Shown: piece by piece, positions 47,491 through 57,399 of the stretch | How positions within the stretch are numbered: the first letter of the stretch is position 1 | Layout of the letters: the number at the start of each line of letters is the position of its first letter | Assembly (NCBI GenBank): GCA_029990175.1 | Contig: JARKIP010000035.1 | Coordinates: 41,678,001 to 41,742,000, forward strand | Direction of reading: 5' to 3' | From: Petunia secreta | Taxonomy: Eukaryota > Streptophyta > Magnoliopsida > Solanales > Solanaceae | Length of the DNA stretch: 64,000 nt | Made by a program: the position numbers and the translations under genes | Notes under the pieces: model-generated | What the model saw: the letters and a program-made list of their open reading frames with translations, nothing else | What the model was told of the DNA's origin: nothing | Databases searched by the model: none

Positions 47491-47571
47491 AATAATAATA
47501 ACAATAATGAGAATAATAATAATAAGAAGAATAATAATAATAATAATAATAAAATTATAATAAAATAAAGG
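47491..47571. repeat. (AAT)n microsatellite
   Basis: Imperfect AAT/AAG repeats of about 80 bp at the outer end of the A3 LTR. It may be a target tract or have expanded after insertion. Confidence 0.85.
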
Positions 47572-48602
47572 GAAATAAACTTTGTAAAAACATTAGGCTC
47601 AGATCAGTGTATTGCAATCAAATAGAGGTTTGGGATACTGATACGACTGCAAACATGGAGCCCGTGCTGGTTTTCCATGCCAAGTACCTCTGATCCTACC
47701 ACTCTACAGTCACTTACTTTACAAATTATTAAATATCGTCATCGCCTATTTAATTTTAGGGACATGGGGTAGAAAGTACATAACGGGACAGGACTGATTT
47801 TATCCTCCAAACATCATTGGCCTAAGTGTAGTATCATATTCAAATCAGTCCCTAGCCTCAATATATGTATGTATATTTGTCATTGGACATAACAAGGTGC
47901 AGTTTTATCTAGATCGGAAGCAGCCTGCAAAATAACGTCAAAAGGGCATTGTAATACACAATACATACATCAAAATTAGTCACCAGCAGTCAAACCATAT
48001 CCAAACAGTCAGCACCGGCCAAACAACTGTAAATTGATCCAACACCCAGCATTGCAAATCGAGAACAGGCAAGCCTAGGAAAATCAACTCTAGCAGTGAA
48101 AAATATGGAAGAAAACACCAGTAAATTGAAAACTCAGTGGGGACGAAATGGTTCCAAGACTGCTAGCAATTGGGAAACAGATTTTTCGGCTAAGTAGCGG
48201 AGTAATCAATCGTTGAAACAACATCACCGGTTGGGAAAGAACCCAATAGGATTCTAAAATGCAGCAACAGTACACCAAAACGACGAGTGGAGTAACTGGT
48301 CAAAATAGAGGAGCGACGCCTCGATCTTTTCAGCAAAAGCTACGGAGACAGGCGTCACTGCTACTCCAATGCCACCGTACCCCCTGCATCATAGCACAGA
48401 TTTCTCCCTATTTTCTCTCCGCTGTTCCATTCATCCCATCTCTGTTTCAGACCTCGTTATTTTTATTTCTCTATATGTTTTTTGTGAGGTGTTTATATTG
48501 TTGTGGATCTGTATCAATTTGTTGGTATAGGTGTTGTGTCTTGCGTGCCCTGATGGTGGTAAGAGTGGGTGTTCTTGGTGTTGGTTTTTTTACGAGTGAA
48601 GA
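47572..48602 (+). mobile_element. Tat-like LTR T4, 5' part (split by A1)
   Basis: No supported gene in this 1 kb. It joins without a gap to 56407 when A1 and one GAAGA are removed. I assign it to the Tat-like LTR ending at 57399; its 5' border is not determined, so part of it may be unrelated DNA. Confidence 0.4.
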
Positions 48603-49428
48603 TGATAAGACCCAAACCCCCTCAAGACCCTTCACCCGGAGTCAAGCCAAGTTGATCCAAGATGCTCATCTTTACTTGGTATGGAAGGGTATGGAAGAAG
48701 GCCCCGAGAGCAACTTGAAGACCATGCTTTGGTGCACCATGGAGGGAGGACCCTCTAGGACACTTGGAGAGGCCCAAGAGACCCAAAATGAGATATCCCA
48801 AGGGGCTCCAGAACAAGGCGGAGCGCCTCCCAGCTGAGGCGGCGCGCCTCCCAAAATCCAGAGGCATGAAAGGCTCAGGGCGGACCGCCTCCCAGCCTAG
48901 GCGGACCGCCTCCCTCAGATCCAGAGAGGTGAAGACTGCTGGGCGGCCGCCTCCCCCTACTAGGCGGACCGCCTACCCCTGTGACTCACATGCGGGATTT
49001 TTAATGACTTTTGTTTGAACTTCCAACTTTAGCCCTGCGTGGCCTTATTTGTTTTAACCCACTTTGGGGGTATTTTAGACCTTTTATTTAGACCTAAGTG
49101 AAGCCTATAAATACTTCACTTAGCCTCTTTAAATCATTAGCTAACTTTGATGATTGAACAAACACTTGTGTTGAGAGTTGAACTCTTGGATTGAATGAAT
49201 GAAACCTTGATGGGACTTGTTCTTCCTCTAGCGGATCTAGATGAATTCCAATCCCCCCCGATCATTCTACTTGCGTGCTCACGTTAGCTCGAGGGTAGTT
49301 GCTTAGTGTAGGTGTTCTTGTCATTCTCTCGGGGTGTAACGGAACAAGTTCTCCGTTGCTACTTGGGATTATCGTACGAGCTACGTCTCGCTTTTATCTT
49401 TTTCGTTTCCGCATTTTGATTCTTATCA
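48603..49428 (+). repeat. A1 5' LTR
   Basis: TGATAAGA...TCTTATCA. TATAAATA at 49106-49113. Hairpin array 48815-48975 made of three doublets: GGCGGAGCGCC/GGCGGCGCGCC, GGCGGACCGCC/GGCGGACCGCC, GGCGGCCGCC/GGCGGACCGCC. Confidence 0.95.
49106..49113 (+). promoter_or_regulatory. A1 LTR TATA box
   Basis: TATAAATA in the context AAGCCTATAAATAC. The same CCTATAAATA context occurs in the A2 3' LTR and the B1 and B2 LTRs. Transcription should start about 30 bp downstream. Confidence 0.75.
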
Positions 49429-49431
49429 GCT

Positions 49432-49443
49432 TGGTATCAGAGC
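49432..49443 (+). promoter_or_regulatory. A1 primer-binding site
   Basis: TGGTATCAGAGC, complementary to the 3' end of plant initiator tRNA-Met, 3 nt after the LTR end. Confidence 0.95.
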
Positions 49444-50673
49444 AAGGCTCGGGTTTTGTTTCTACAAACCCCCGACCCTTGATTCTTCGTGCCTAGGTCG
49501 ATTCCTATCTTTATTTTCTCGTTCTTGTTATTGAAAGAAGAAAATTATAAAAAAATTGAAAATCTAAAATTTGGTGTAACTTGTTGGTTTGAGTGATTCA
49601 TGATATGGGTGTTATAGATTCTTGATCGTGGTTGAAATCCCGTCGTTTGGATACCAAAAACACTTGGATTGGAGAAGATTGAAAATCAAAACCCCAAAAC
49701 CCCTTAAAAACCCTTGATGAACTTGTTCTTGATGACTTTTGATTGATTCTTGGGTTGGATTGATATTGGATTGAGATTCGATATTGGGGTTTGATCCTTG
49801 TGTGTTTCCCGTTCTTTTGGTACCTTAAACACCCAATTTGGAGTTGTATTGCATGAATTGAAAATTTGAAACCCTATGAAAATTTGAAAATTTTGAAACC
49901 CTTGCTTTGAAGAAGATGATCATGGTGGATTGTTTGTTTTCGATTGGGGTTTGATAAAAGTTGTTGGGGTTTGATCTTTGTGACTAATACAACATTTGGG
50001 TACCTTTGAATTGCTAAAACAACGCTTGAATAGTCGGATTTGTGGGTGAAAAATCAACAAAACGCGAAGTGAACTGTGCTGGAACACAGCAGGAGGCGGA
50101 GCGCCTAACAAAGAGGCGGAGCGCCTCCCACTGGTGAGCTTGCAGGAATTATTTGAGGCGGAGCGCCTCCCTGAAAGGGCGGAGCGCCTCTCACCTGCAC
50201 CCTGCTCTGGGCGGTCGCCTCTCATCCTGAGGCGGGGCGCCTACTTCCTGAAACTTGGGAATTGGGTAGAAACTTCTAGGATTCCTTGTTTTGTTGTTTG
50301 CATTGATTCTAATTGGTACTATTAGAGTATAATCCTACTTGATTAGTACTAATTACTTCGAGCTACTAGGAACATCGTGCCTTAGGAAGGAGACTAGAAT
50401 TCGAAGAAGATCCGTAGTTTCTTTTGATTCAAGTCCTTTACTTCAAAGTGCCTAGCGTTCATCGAGTCCCATTAACTCCACTCACCCCGGAGTGTACTTG
50501 ACTCGTGAATAGTTTGGTTGAGTAGAGGGATTGCTAGTCATCTACGGGAAGCTTTGGAACTACAAGTCGAGTGAAATATCCACCGCCACCCAAAAGAGTG
50601 ATCCGAGTGAACACAAGTGAGGGAGCGAGTGAGGTGTTTTAACTAACGCTTGTTTCTTTTCTTTGTAGGTACA
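49444..50673 (+). other. A1 untranslated leader
   Basis: About 1.2 kb, non-coding. Contains the hairpin array at 50090-50240 and, just before gag, GTGAGGGAGCG (GT at 50617), AACTAAC branch-like text and TTTCTTTTCTTTGTAG (AG at 50667-50668). The donor-like to acceptor-like distance is only 52 nt, short for a plant intron. Confidence 0.85.
50090..50240 (+). repeat. Hairpin array in the A1 leader
   Basis: Mostly AGGCG-GAG-CGCCT units in doublets (four units), then GGCGGTCGCC and AGGCG-GGG-CGCCT. The GAG and GGG triplets match the A1 LTR array rather than A2 or A3. Confidence 0.88.
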
Positions 50674-53600
50674 ATGGCCAACGAGGGCCAAGATTTCATC
50701 AAGGAGGCCTTGGCTAGCCTTCTTGCCAAGATGGATGTTATGACTCAACGGATTGAGTCACTTGAAAAGGGTGCTTCGAGTACCCAAGGTGACCAAGGGA
50801 CCCCGAGTGTCCCAATTGAAAAGGGGACCCCGAGTGTCCAAATTGAGGCCGGTGAAGGCTCGAGTAGCCCTACCTTTACCCCGGAGCAAGTTGTTGAACT
50901 TCTCAATCAACAACGGGTAAAGGAAGATCGAGAGAGAATTGAACGAGCGGGCATTCCCCGTATCTTGGATAATCCTCCAAGAAACATCCCATTACCAAGG
51001 CCCATCCGAAATGTGCAACCTCTTGAGCAAGTCGATGAAGCTCAAGAAGGGGAGGAAGCCGAGTATGGTGATGATATGTATGGGCTTGATGACCACTTTC
51101 AACCGAGACGTGGTATGAATTGGGGTCGTAATGTGGATCGAGGTAGGGGCCGAGGTCGAGGGCCACCTATGGGATTTGTTGGAGGGAATGCGAGAAGGGA
51201 GTATGGTGTGAATGAAGACCACTATGGGGGCCAACCGGAGCCATTCCGTGGGGGTCGAGACAACAACAACAATCTTAATAGTGTGAAGATTACTATTCCT
51301 CCTTTCAAAGGGAGTAGTGATCCGGTGGAGTACCTTGATTGGAAGTTGTCCATGGAACGTATATTTGACACCAATGACATGCCCGAATTGAAGAAGACTA
51401 AGTATGCTATCTCTACCTTTGAGTCCTTTGCTTCTACATGGTGGGAGTCGGTAAAGAGGAATAGAAGGAGGATGGGGATGGTTCTTAATCTTACTTGGGA
51501 TGAGTTGATCCGTGTGATGGATGAAAAGTACTTGACTAACCAATACCGAGTGGACCAACAAAAGCGTCTCTATGAATTGAAACAAGGTTCCAAGTCGGTT
51601 GGGGAGTACTTCAATGAGTTTGAACAAGTCCGGATGACTCTAGACTTGGATGATGAAGACAATGAGACGGCCATGATCCGTTTCAAAGGGGGCTTGAACC
51701 GAGACATAGCTTCACAATTGAAGTTCCACAAATATGATGATCATTACAAACTATGTGAAGATGCGGTTGAGGCCGAGAAATGGCTCAAAGAGGAGAAATC
51801 CCTTCGCTACAAGAGTAGCACTACTACTCCAACAAGCAAACCAAAGGATTGGAAGCCTCCTACGACAAATGCAAGGTTCCAAAGTGCAAGTGGAACAAGT
51901 GGTGCCAATGCTACCAAGGATGTGAAAAAGCCGTATGAGAAGAACACATCTAATGTGGGAGGTAACTCTAAAACTCAATTGAATGCTCCTACTTCTTCTT
52001 CAATGCAATGCCACAAGTGCAAGGGATATGGTCACTTTGCTAGGGAATGTCCTACAAAGAGGACCATGATTGTTGTTGGTAATGATGCATATGAGAAAGA
52101 GAGTGAATCGGAAGATGAGGGAGTAGAGAGAGAAGCGAGAGATGAGGGAGTAGAGGAGGATGATTTGTTTGATGACACGGGAGAAGAGGAGGATTTCCAT
52201 ACTTTCTTAGTTGTGAGAAGGAGCCTAGGGGTTATGGTTGTGGAAGATAGTGAAACCTTGCAAAGGGAAAATCTATTCCATGCTAGGTGCCGGGTCAAAG
52301 ATGCCGTTTGCTCTATGATAATTGATTCCGGAAGTTGTGCAAATGTAGTGAGTCAATCACTTGTGTCTCAATTGAAGTTGACGGCCATAAAGCATCCTAA
52401 ACCTTACCGGCTACAATGGCTAAGCGAATGTGGGGAGCTTAAAGTGGTCAAGCAAGTGATGATTCGATTCAAAATGGGGAGTTATGTAGATGAGCATTTG
52501 TTTGACGTTGTGCCCATGCAAGCGTGCCACCTACTCTTAGGGAGGCCTTGGAAATTTGATAGGCAAGTGGTGCATGACGGTCGTGTCAATACTTACACGG
52601 TCAAACATGAAGGGAAGAGATATGTACTTAAACCTCTCACTCCTAAGCAAGTGAGTGATGACTACAAGAAAATGAAGGAGTTGAGAGAGGTGGCAAAGGC
52701 TAAGTCAATCATTGAGACTAGTCCTTTGTCCAAAAGTATGGTGGCAATCCCACCAACATCATCTACCGGAGGCATTTGCGCCATGATGCAACCGGGCGAG
52801 CTCCTAAGAGGAAATGATGGCAACAAGCTTCTCATATGCCTAGTGCACAAAGGTATGGCTCTAAACTCTAATTATGATGATTCTCCTAGTCCTTTGCCTA
52901 GTGCTTTGAAAAATGTGTTGGAGAACTTTGGGGACATGTTCCCGGATGAGATGCCCGATGGCTTACCTCCCTTGAGGGGTATAGAACATCAAATCGATTT
53001 TATTCCGGGCTCTCAAATCCCGAACAAGCCGGCTTATAGAAGCAATCCCGAGGATACGAGGGAGTTGCAAAAACAAGTTGATGACTTGCTTTCAAAAGGC
53101 TTGGTGAGGGAAAGTTTGAGTCCTTGTGCCGTTCCGGTCATTCTTGTCCCAAAGAAGGACGGCACTTGGAGAATGTGCGTAGATTGCCGAGCCGTGAATA
53201 AGATAACGATCAAGTATCGTCACCCTATTCCACGGCTTGATGATATGTTGGATGAATTGAGTGGGTCGTGTGTCTTTTCCAAAATCGACCTTAGGTCCGG
53301 CTACCATCAAATCCGGATGAAACCCGGGGATGAATGGAAAACCGCATTCAAGACCAAATTTGGTCTCTATGAATGGTTGGTTATGCCTTTCGGGCTATCC
53401 AACGCACCTAGCACTTTCATGCGACTCATGAATCATGTTTTGAAGTCTTTTATCAACAAGTTTGTCGTTGTCTATTTTGATGATATCTTGATCTATAGTA
53501 GGACAATTGATGAACATGTTGACCACCTAAGGCAAGTGCTTGAAGCTTTGAGAGCCGAAAAGCTCTATGCAAATTTCAAAAAGTGTGCCTTTGGTGTGGA

Positions 53601-55815
53601 GAAGGTTGTCTTTCTCGGGTTTGTTGTTAGTGCCCAAGGAGTGGAGGTGGATGAGTCTAAAGTAGAGGCCATACGTGATTGGCCTACTCCTACTACCGTG
53701 ACTCAAGTGAGGAGCTTTCATGGTCTCGCAAGCTTTTATAGGCGATTTGTGAGGGACTTTAGCTCCATTGCCGCTCCACTCACCGAATTGGTGAAGAAAG
53801 ACCAACCGTTTGTTTGGGGAGAGCCTCAAGAGAAGGCCTTCCATGAATTGAAAAGTAGGTTGAGTACCGCCCCGCTATTGCAATTGCCCGACTTCGGGAA
53901 GGCATTTGAGGTTGAGTGTGATGCCTCGGGGGTGGGAATTGGTGGTGTATTAATGCAAGATAGCAAACCCATCGCCTACTTTAGTGAAAAGTTGAAAGGG
54001 GCCTCCTTGAATTATTCGACATATGACAAGGAGTTGTATGCCCTTGTGAGAGCCCTTGCCCATTGGCAACACTATCTTTGGCCTCGTGAGTTTGTAATCA
54101 AGAGTGATCATGAGTCACTCAAGCATTTGAGAGGCCAAGAGAAGCTCAATAAGAGACATGCCAAGTGGGTTGAATTCATTGAGTCTTTTCCCTATGTGAT
54201 CCAATACAAGAAAGGGAAAGACAATGTCGTGGCGGATGCGCTTTCGAGAAAGTTTGCTCTAGCCACCACTCTCACCTCTAAGCTCATGGGTTTTGAGAGC
54301 ATTAAATTGATGTATGCTCATGACCCGAAGCTAAAGAGTGTCCATGACACTCTAGAGAAAGGGGAGAGAGTGGACAAATACCAATGGGTTAATGGTTATA
54401 TCTTCAAAAATGGTAGAGTGTGCATTCCGGAGTCCTCTTGGAGAGAGTTGCTTGTGCATGAAGCACATTGCGGGGGACTCATGGGACATTTTGGCACAAG
54501 AAAGACTTTGGCCATTCTTCAAGAACAATTCTATTGGCCAAAGATGAGGGTGCATGTGGAGAAGTTTTGCACTAATTGCCTTGAGTGCAAACGTGCCAAA
54601 TCTAAAGCCCACCCTCATGGGTTGTATACCCCTCTCCCCGTACCTACTAGTCCGTGGTTGGATATCTCAATGGATTTTGTGATGGGATTACCAAGGACTA
54701 GAGGGGGCCATGATAGCATTTATGTTGTTGTGGATAGGTTCTCCAAAATGGCTCATTTCATTCCGTGCAAGAAATGTGATGATGCACAACATGTGGCAAC
54801 TTTGTTTATTGAAAATGTTTTGAAGTTGCATGGTGTGCCTCAAACCATAGTGAGTGATAGGGACACTAAGTTCCTAAGTCATTTTTGGAGGTGTTTATGG
54901 GGTGCTTTAGGCACCAAGCTCTTGTTCTCCACGTCCCACCACCCCCAAACCGATGGGCAAACGGAAGTGGTAAACCGAACCTTGGGAGCTCTTCTTAGAG
55001 CCATGACTCGAGGTAAGGCCGGGACTTGGATTGATCGTCTACCTCTTATGGAGTTTGCCTACAATCGCACATTGCATAGCATGATAGGCATGACTCCATT
55101 CGAGTGTGTTTATGGATTTAACCCCTTGATTCCCCTTGATCTAACCCCTTTGCCAAGGGAAATGGTTGTTAATTTTGAAGGTAAAGCTAGAGCCAAGGCT
55201 TTGGTTGAGCTCCATGCAAAGGCGAAGAAGAACTTGGAGGAAACTTATGCTAAGGTTGCCTCCAATAAAAACAAAGGCCGCAAGAAGGTGGAACTCAAGA
55301 AGGGTGACTATGTTTGGGTGCACTTCCGGAAAGAAAGGTTTCCAAACCTAAGGAAAGGGAAGTTGGCACCCCGGGGAGATGGACCATTCCAAGTGCTCTC
55401 GAAGATAAACAACAATGCCTACGTGGTCGACTTGCCAAGTGAGTATCAAGTTTCTAATACTTTCAATGTTTGTGACTTGGTTCCTTTGGATGTAGGTAAT
55501 GAAGAGGTCGTACATGATGATGAAGAGGGTGTAGGTGATGCTTCGATTTCGAGGACGAAATCCTCTCAAGAAGGGGAGGATGATAAGACCCAAACCCCCT
55601 CAAGACCCTTCACCCGGAGTCAAGCCAAGTTGATCCAAGATGCTCATCTTTACTTGGTATGGAAGGGTATGGAAGAAGGCCCCGAGAGCAACTTGAAGAC
55701 CATGCTTTGGTGCACCATGGAGGGAGGACCCTCTAGGACACTTGGAGAGGCCCAAGAGACCCAAAATGAGATATCCCAAGGGGCTCCAGAACAAGGCGGA
55801 GCGCCTCCCAGCTGA
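50674..55815 (+). CDS. gag-pol: A1 gag-pol polyprotein (Ty3/gypsy, chromovirus-like)
   Basis: 1713 aa; start ATG at 50674 in ACAATGGCC context (MANEGQDF); an upstream in-frame TTG at 50650 is less likely. Gag core about residues 210-330 (STWWESVKR), R/G-rich linker about 150-165, CCHC zinc knuckle C446-C449-H454-C459 for RNA binding. Protease catalytic D551-S552-G553. Reverse transcriptase about 790-970 with Y934-F-D-D937. RNase H from about 1075 (D1083). Integrase with His/Cys finger near 1270-1310 and catalytic D1334, D1395, E1431 (35 residues between the last two). GPF segment near 1570-1600. No canonical chromodomain is visible. The last 78 or so residues, with PFTRSQAKLIQDAHLYLVW, are encoded by the 3' LTR. 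No frame breaks. The protein should assemble particles, copy the RNA and integrate the DNA. CRM- or Reina-like placement is a guess. Confidence 0.95.
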   Translation: MANEGQDFIKEALASLLAKMDVMTQRIESLEKGASSTQGDQGTPSVPIEKGTPSVQIEAGEGSSSPTFTPEQVVELLNQQRVKEDRERIERAGIPRILDNPPRNIPLPRPIRNVQPLEQVDEAQEGEEAEYGDDMYGLDDHFQPRRGMNWGRNVDRGRGRGRGPPMGFVGGNARREYGVNEDHYGGQPEPFRGGRDNNNNLNSVKITIPPFKGSSDPVEYLDWKLSMERIFDTNDMPELKKTKYAISTFESFASTWWESVKRNRRRMGMVLNLTWDELIRVMDEKYLTNQYRVDQQKRLYELKQGSKSVGEYFNEFEQVRMTLDLDDEDNETAMIRFKGGLNRDIASQLKFHKYDDHYKLCEDAVEAEKWLKEEKSLRYKSSTTTPTSKPKDWKPPTTNARFQSASGTSGANATKDVKKPYEKNTSNVGGNSKTQLNAPTSSSMQCHKCKGYGHFARECPTKRTMIVVGNDAYEKESESEDEGVEREARDEGVEEDDLFDDTGEEEDFHTFLVVRRSLGVMVVEDSETLQRENLFHARCRVKDAVCSMIIDSGSCANVVSQSLVSQLKLTAIKHPKPYRLQWLSECGELKVVKQVMIRFKMGSYVDEHLFDVVPMQACHLLLGRPWKFDRQVVHDGRVNTYTVKHEGKRYVLKPLTPKQVSDDYKKMKELREVAKAKSIIETSPLSKSMVAIPPTSSTGGICAMMQPGELLRGNDGNKLLICLVHKGMALNSNYDDSPSPLPSALKNVLENFGDMFPDEMPDGLPPLRGIEHQIDFIPGSQIPNKPAYRSNPEDTRELQKQVDDLLSKGLVRESLSPCAVPVILVPKKDGTWRMCVDCRAVNKITIKYRHPIPRLDDMLDELSGSCVFSKIDLRSGYHQIRMKPGDEWKTAFKTKFGLYEWLVMPFGLSNAPSTFMRLMNHVLKSFINKFVVVYFDDILIYSRTIDEHVDHLRQVLEALRAEKLYANFKKCAFGVEKVVFLGFVVSAQGVEVDESKVEAIRDWPTPTTVTQVRSFHGLASFYRRFVRDFSSIAAPLTELVKKDQPFVWGEPQEKAFHELKSRLSTAPLLQLPDFGKAFEVECDASGVGIGGVLMQDSKPIAYFSEKLKGASLNYSTYDKELYALVRALAHWQHYLWPREFVIKSDHESLKHLRGQEKLNKRHAKWVEFIESFPYVIQYKKGKDNVVADALSRKFALATTLTSKLMGFESIKLMYAHDPKLKSVHDTLEKGERVDKYQWVNGYIFKNGRVCIPESSWRELLVHEAHCGGLMGHFGTRKTLAILQEQFYWPKMRVHVEKFCTNCLECKRAKSKAHPHGLYTPLPVPTSPWLDISMDFVMGLPRTRGGHDSIYVVVDRFSKMAHFIPCKKCDDAQHVATLFIENVLKLHGVPQTIVSDRDTKFLSHFWRCLWGALGTKLLFSTSHHPQTDGQTEVVNRTLGALLRAMTRGKAGTWIDRLPLMEFAYNRTLHSMIGMTPFECVYGFNPLIPLDLTPLPREMVVNFEGKARAKALVELHAKAKKNLEETYAKVASNKNKGRKKVELKKGDYVWVHFRKERFPNLRKGKLAPRGDGPFQVLSKINNNAYVVDLPSEYQVSNTFNVCDLVPLDVGNEEVVHDDEEGVGDASISRTKSSQEGEDDKTQTPSRPFTRSQAKLIQDAHLYLVWKGMEEGPESNLKTMLWCTMEGGPSRTLGEAQETQNEISQGAPEQGGAPPS
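55568..55580 (+). promoter_or_regulatory. A1 polypurine tract
   Basis: AAGAAGGGGAGGA, adjacent to the 3' LTR; translated as QEGED in the SSQEGEDD segment of gag-pol. Confidence 0.92.
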
Positions 55816-56406
55816 GGCGGGGCGCCTCCCAAAATCCAGAGGCATGAAAGGCTCAGGGCGGACCGCCTCCCAGCCTAGGCGGACCGCCTCCCTCAGATCC
55901 AGAGAGGTGAAGACTGCTGGGCGGCCGCCTCCCCCTACTAGGCGGACCGCCTACCCCTGTGACTCACATGCGGGATTTTTAATGACTTTTGTTTGAAGTT
56001 CCAACTTTAGCCCTGCGTGGCCTTATTTGTTTTAACCCACTTTGGGGGTATTTTAGACCTTTTATTTAGACCTAAGTGAAGCCTATAAATACTTCACTTA
56101 GCCTCTTTAAATCATTAGCTAACTTTGATGATTGAATAAACACTTGTGTTGAGAGTTGAACTCTTGGATTGAATGAATGAAACCTTGATGGGACTTGTTC
56201 TTCCTCTAGCGGATCTAGATGAATTCCAATCCCCCCCGATCATTCTACTTGCGTGCTCACGTTAGCTCGAGGGTAGTTGCTTAGTGTAGGTGTTCTTGTC
56301 ATTCTCTCGGGGTGTAACGGAACAAGTTCTCCGTTGCTACTTGGGATTATCGTACAAGCTACGTCTCGCTTTTATCTTTTTCGTTTCCGCATTTTGATTC
56401 TTATCA
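55581..56406 (+). repeat. A1 3' LTR
   Basis: 826 bp, nearly identical to the 5' copy; carries the gag-pol stop codon (ends 55815), the array at 55793-55953 and TATAAATA at 56084-56091. Confidence 0.95.
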
Positions 56407-57399
56407 GAAGATGTATATTGTATATCACTGTTGGGTTTCCTCCACTGGTTTCGGTGTATGTATATTGAAATGTGTATTGTAAGGGTGAATGTATATTGAA
56501 ATGTGTATTGTACTTGGCAATTGAGGAGAAATGAGGTGGGTGATGGTATCTATTACTTGCTGAAGGAATTGGGTAATCGAGGAGAAAAGAGGTAGGTGAT
56601 GGTGTCTGTTTCGGTGTGTGTGGCTGTGTATTGTTGTTCCTACTGATGTCAATAGAGTGTGTGTGTATAGTGTGTGATCAGTGTTTCTTATTTGTGCGTG
56701 TGCCATGGTTTTTCTCGTTTTGTGTGTATGTGATGGTGTGCGTGGAGAAATATGAGGGAAGAGGTTGTTGGAGAGGATGATGAAGGTGGGTATTGGGGTA
56801 TTGTTCTGTATGTATTGATCTGCAGTGTACCCATGAATGAGGGGTGTGTTTTTTGTATCCAATATATAGAATAAGAGAAAAAGAACTTGGAACTAGACCC
56901 CCTTTTTTGGAAAATGTGATTTTGAACTTGGAATTGAGAAATTCAAGGGATTAGGGAGATAATTTTAGGAAGGAGATTAAGGAGTGATTTATGGAGAGGT
57001 TAGAGGGATTAGAGTGAAAATGGATATGTAAAGGATGTACTTGGACCTTTCTTTGTCTACGTTCTAGATGGAATAAAATTTTTGCAACATATTTTAAAAG
57101 AATTCAAATATGAATATTGAAAATTGGAATGGATGTATTCTAATTGGACATATTTTAACTAAAGGTGCAATATAAATGTACATATATTGTATAGCAATTA
57201 ATTAAGTATAAATAGCTATAAATAATTATTAACTGTTATAAATGTACTAAAATTGCACAAATAACCTTGTTTTGACAAATAGCCTTAACACATGCAACTG
57301 CATGCCTTCGAATGCAAATTATGCACAAATAGTCAAATTGAACTTTTAGGTTAAATATAGCCAATTTTAGAAAAATGAGGGACAAAATTGGTGTCAACA
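56407..57399 (+). mobile_element. Tat-like LTR T4, 3' part
   Basis: Continuation of 47572-48602 after A1. AT-rich, with TATA-like AATATATAG near 56860 and GTATAAATAGC near 57206. Ends GTGTCAACA at 57399. No supported gene; a minus-strand open frame at 56425-56862 is low-complexity. Confidence 0.5.

Larger units (their letters stand above)
48603..56406 (+). mobile_element. Intact full-length LTR retrotransposon A1
   Basis: 7804 bp, 5-bp target-site duplication GAAGA (48598-48602 and 56407-56411). The LTRs are 826 bp each (48603-49428 and 55581-56406) and I count only four substitutions between them. PBS 49432-49443, polypurine tract 55568-55580 and one uninterrupted gag-pol frame. By structure this is the only element in the window that could be autonomous and recently active, and a likely source of machinery for relatives. 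Confidence 0.96.

Noticed and set aside
48815..48975. Regularly spaced palindromic units suggesting a CRISPR array.
   Set aside because: Units are 11-13 bp, spacers are themselves repeated between elements, there are no cas genes, and the sequence is eukaryotic LTR DNA.
50650..50673. Upstream TTG-initiated extension of the A1 polyprotein (8 extra residues).
   Set aside because: It lies in the pyrimidine tract and acceptor-like signal; ATG at 50674 has good context and matches the start of the other elements.
55581..55815. Chromodomain at the end of A1 integrase.
   Set aside because: No aromatic-cage pattern or chromodomain-like helix seen; only the TRSQAK tail is present, so I did not call one.
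52032..55845. Long antisense open frames under A1 gag-pol.
   Set aside because: Mirror frames of a long coding sequence; no motifs and not conserved in A2 or A3.
56425..56862. Minus-strand 145-aa open frame rich in His and Thr.
   Set aside because: It is the complement of a GT-rich stretch in the T4 LTR; composition explains the openness.
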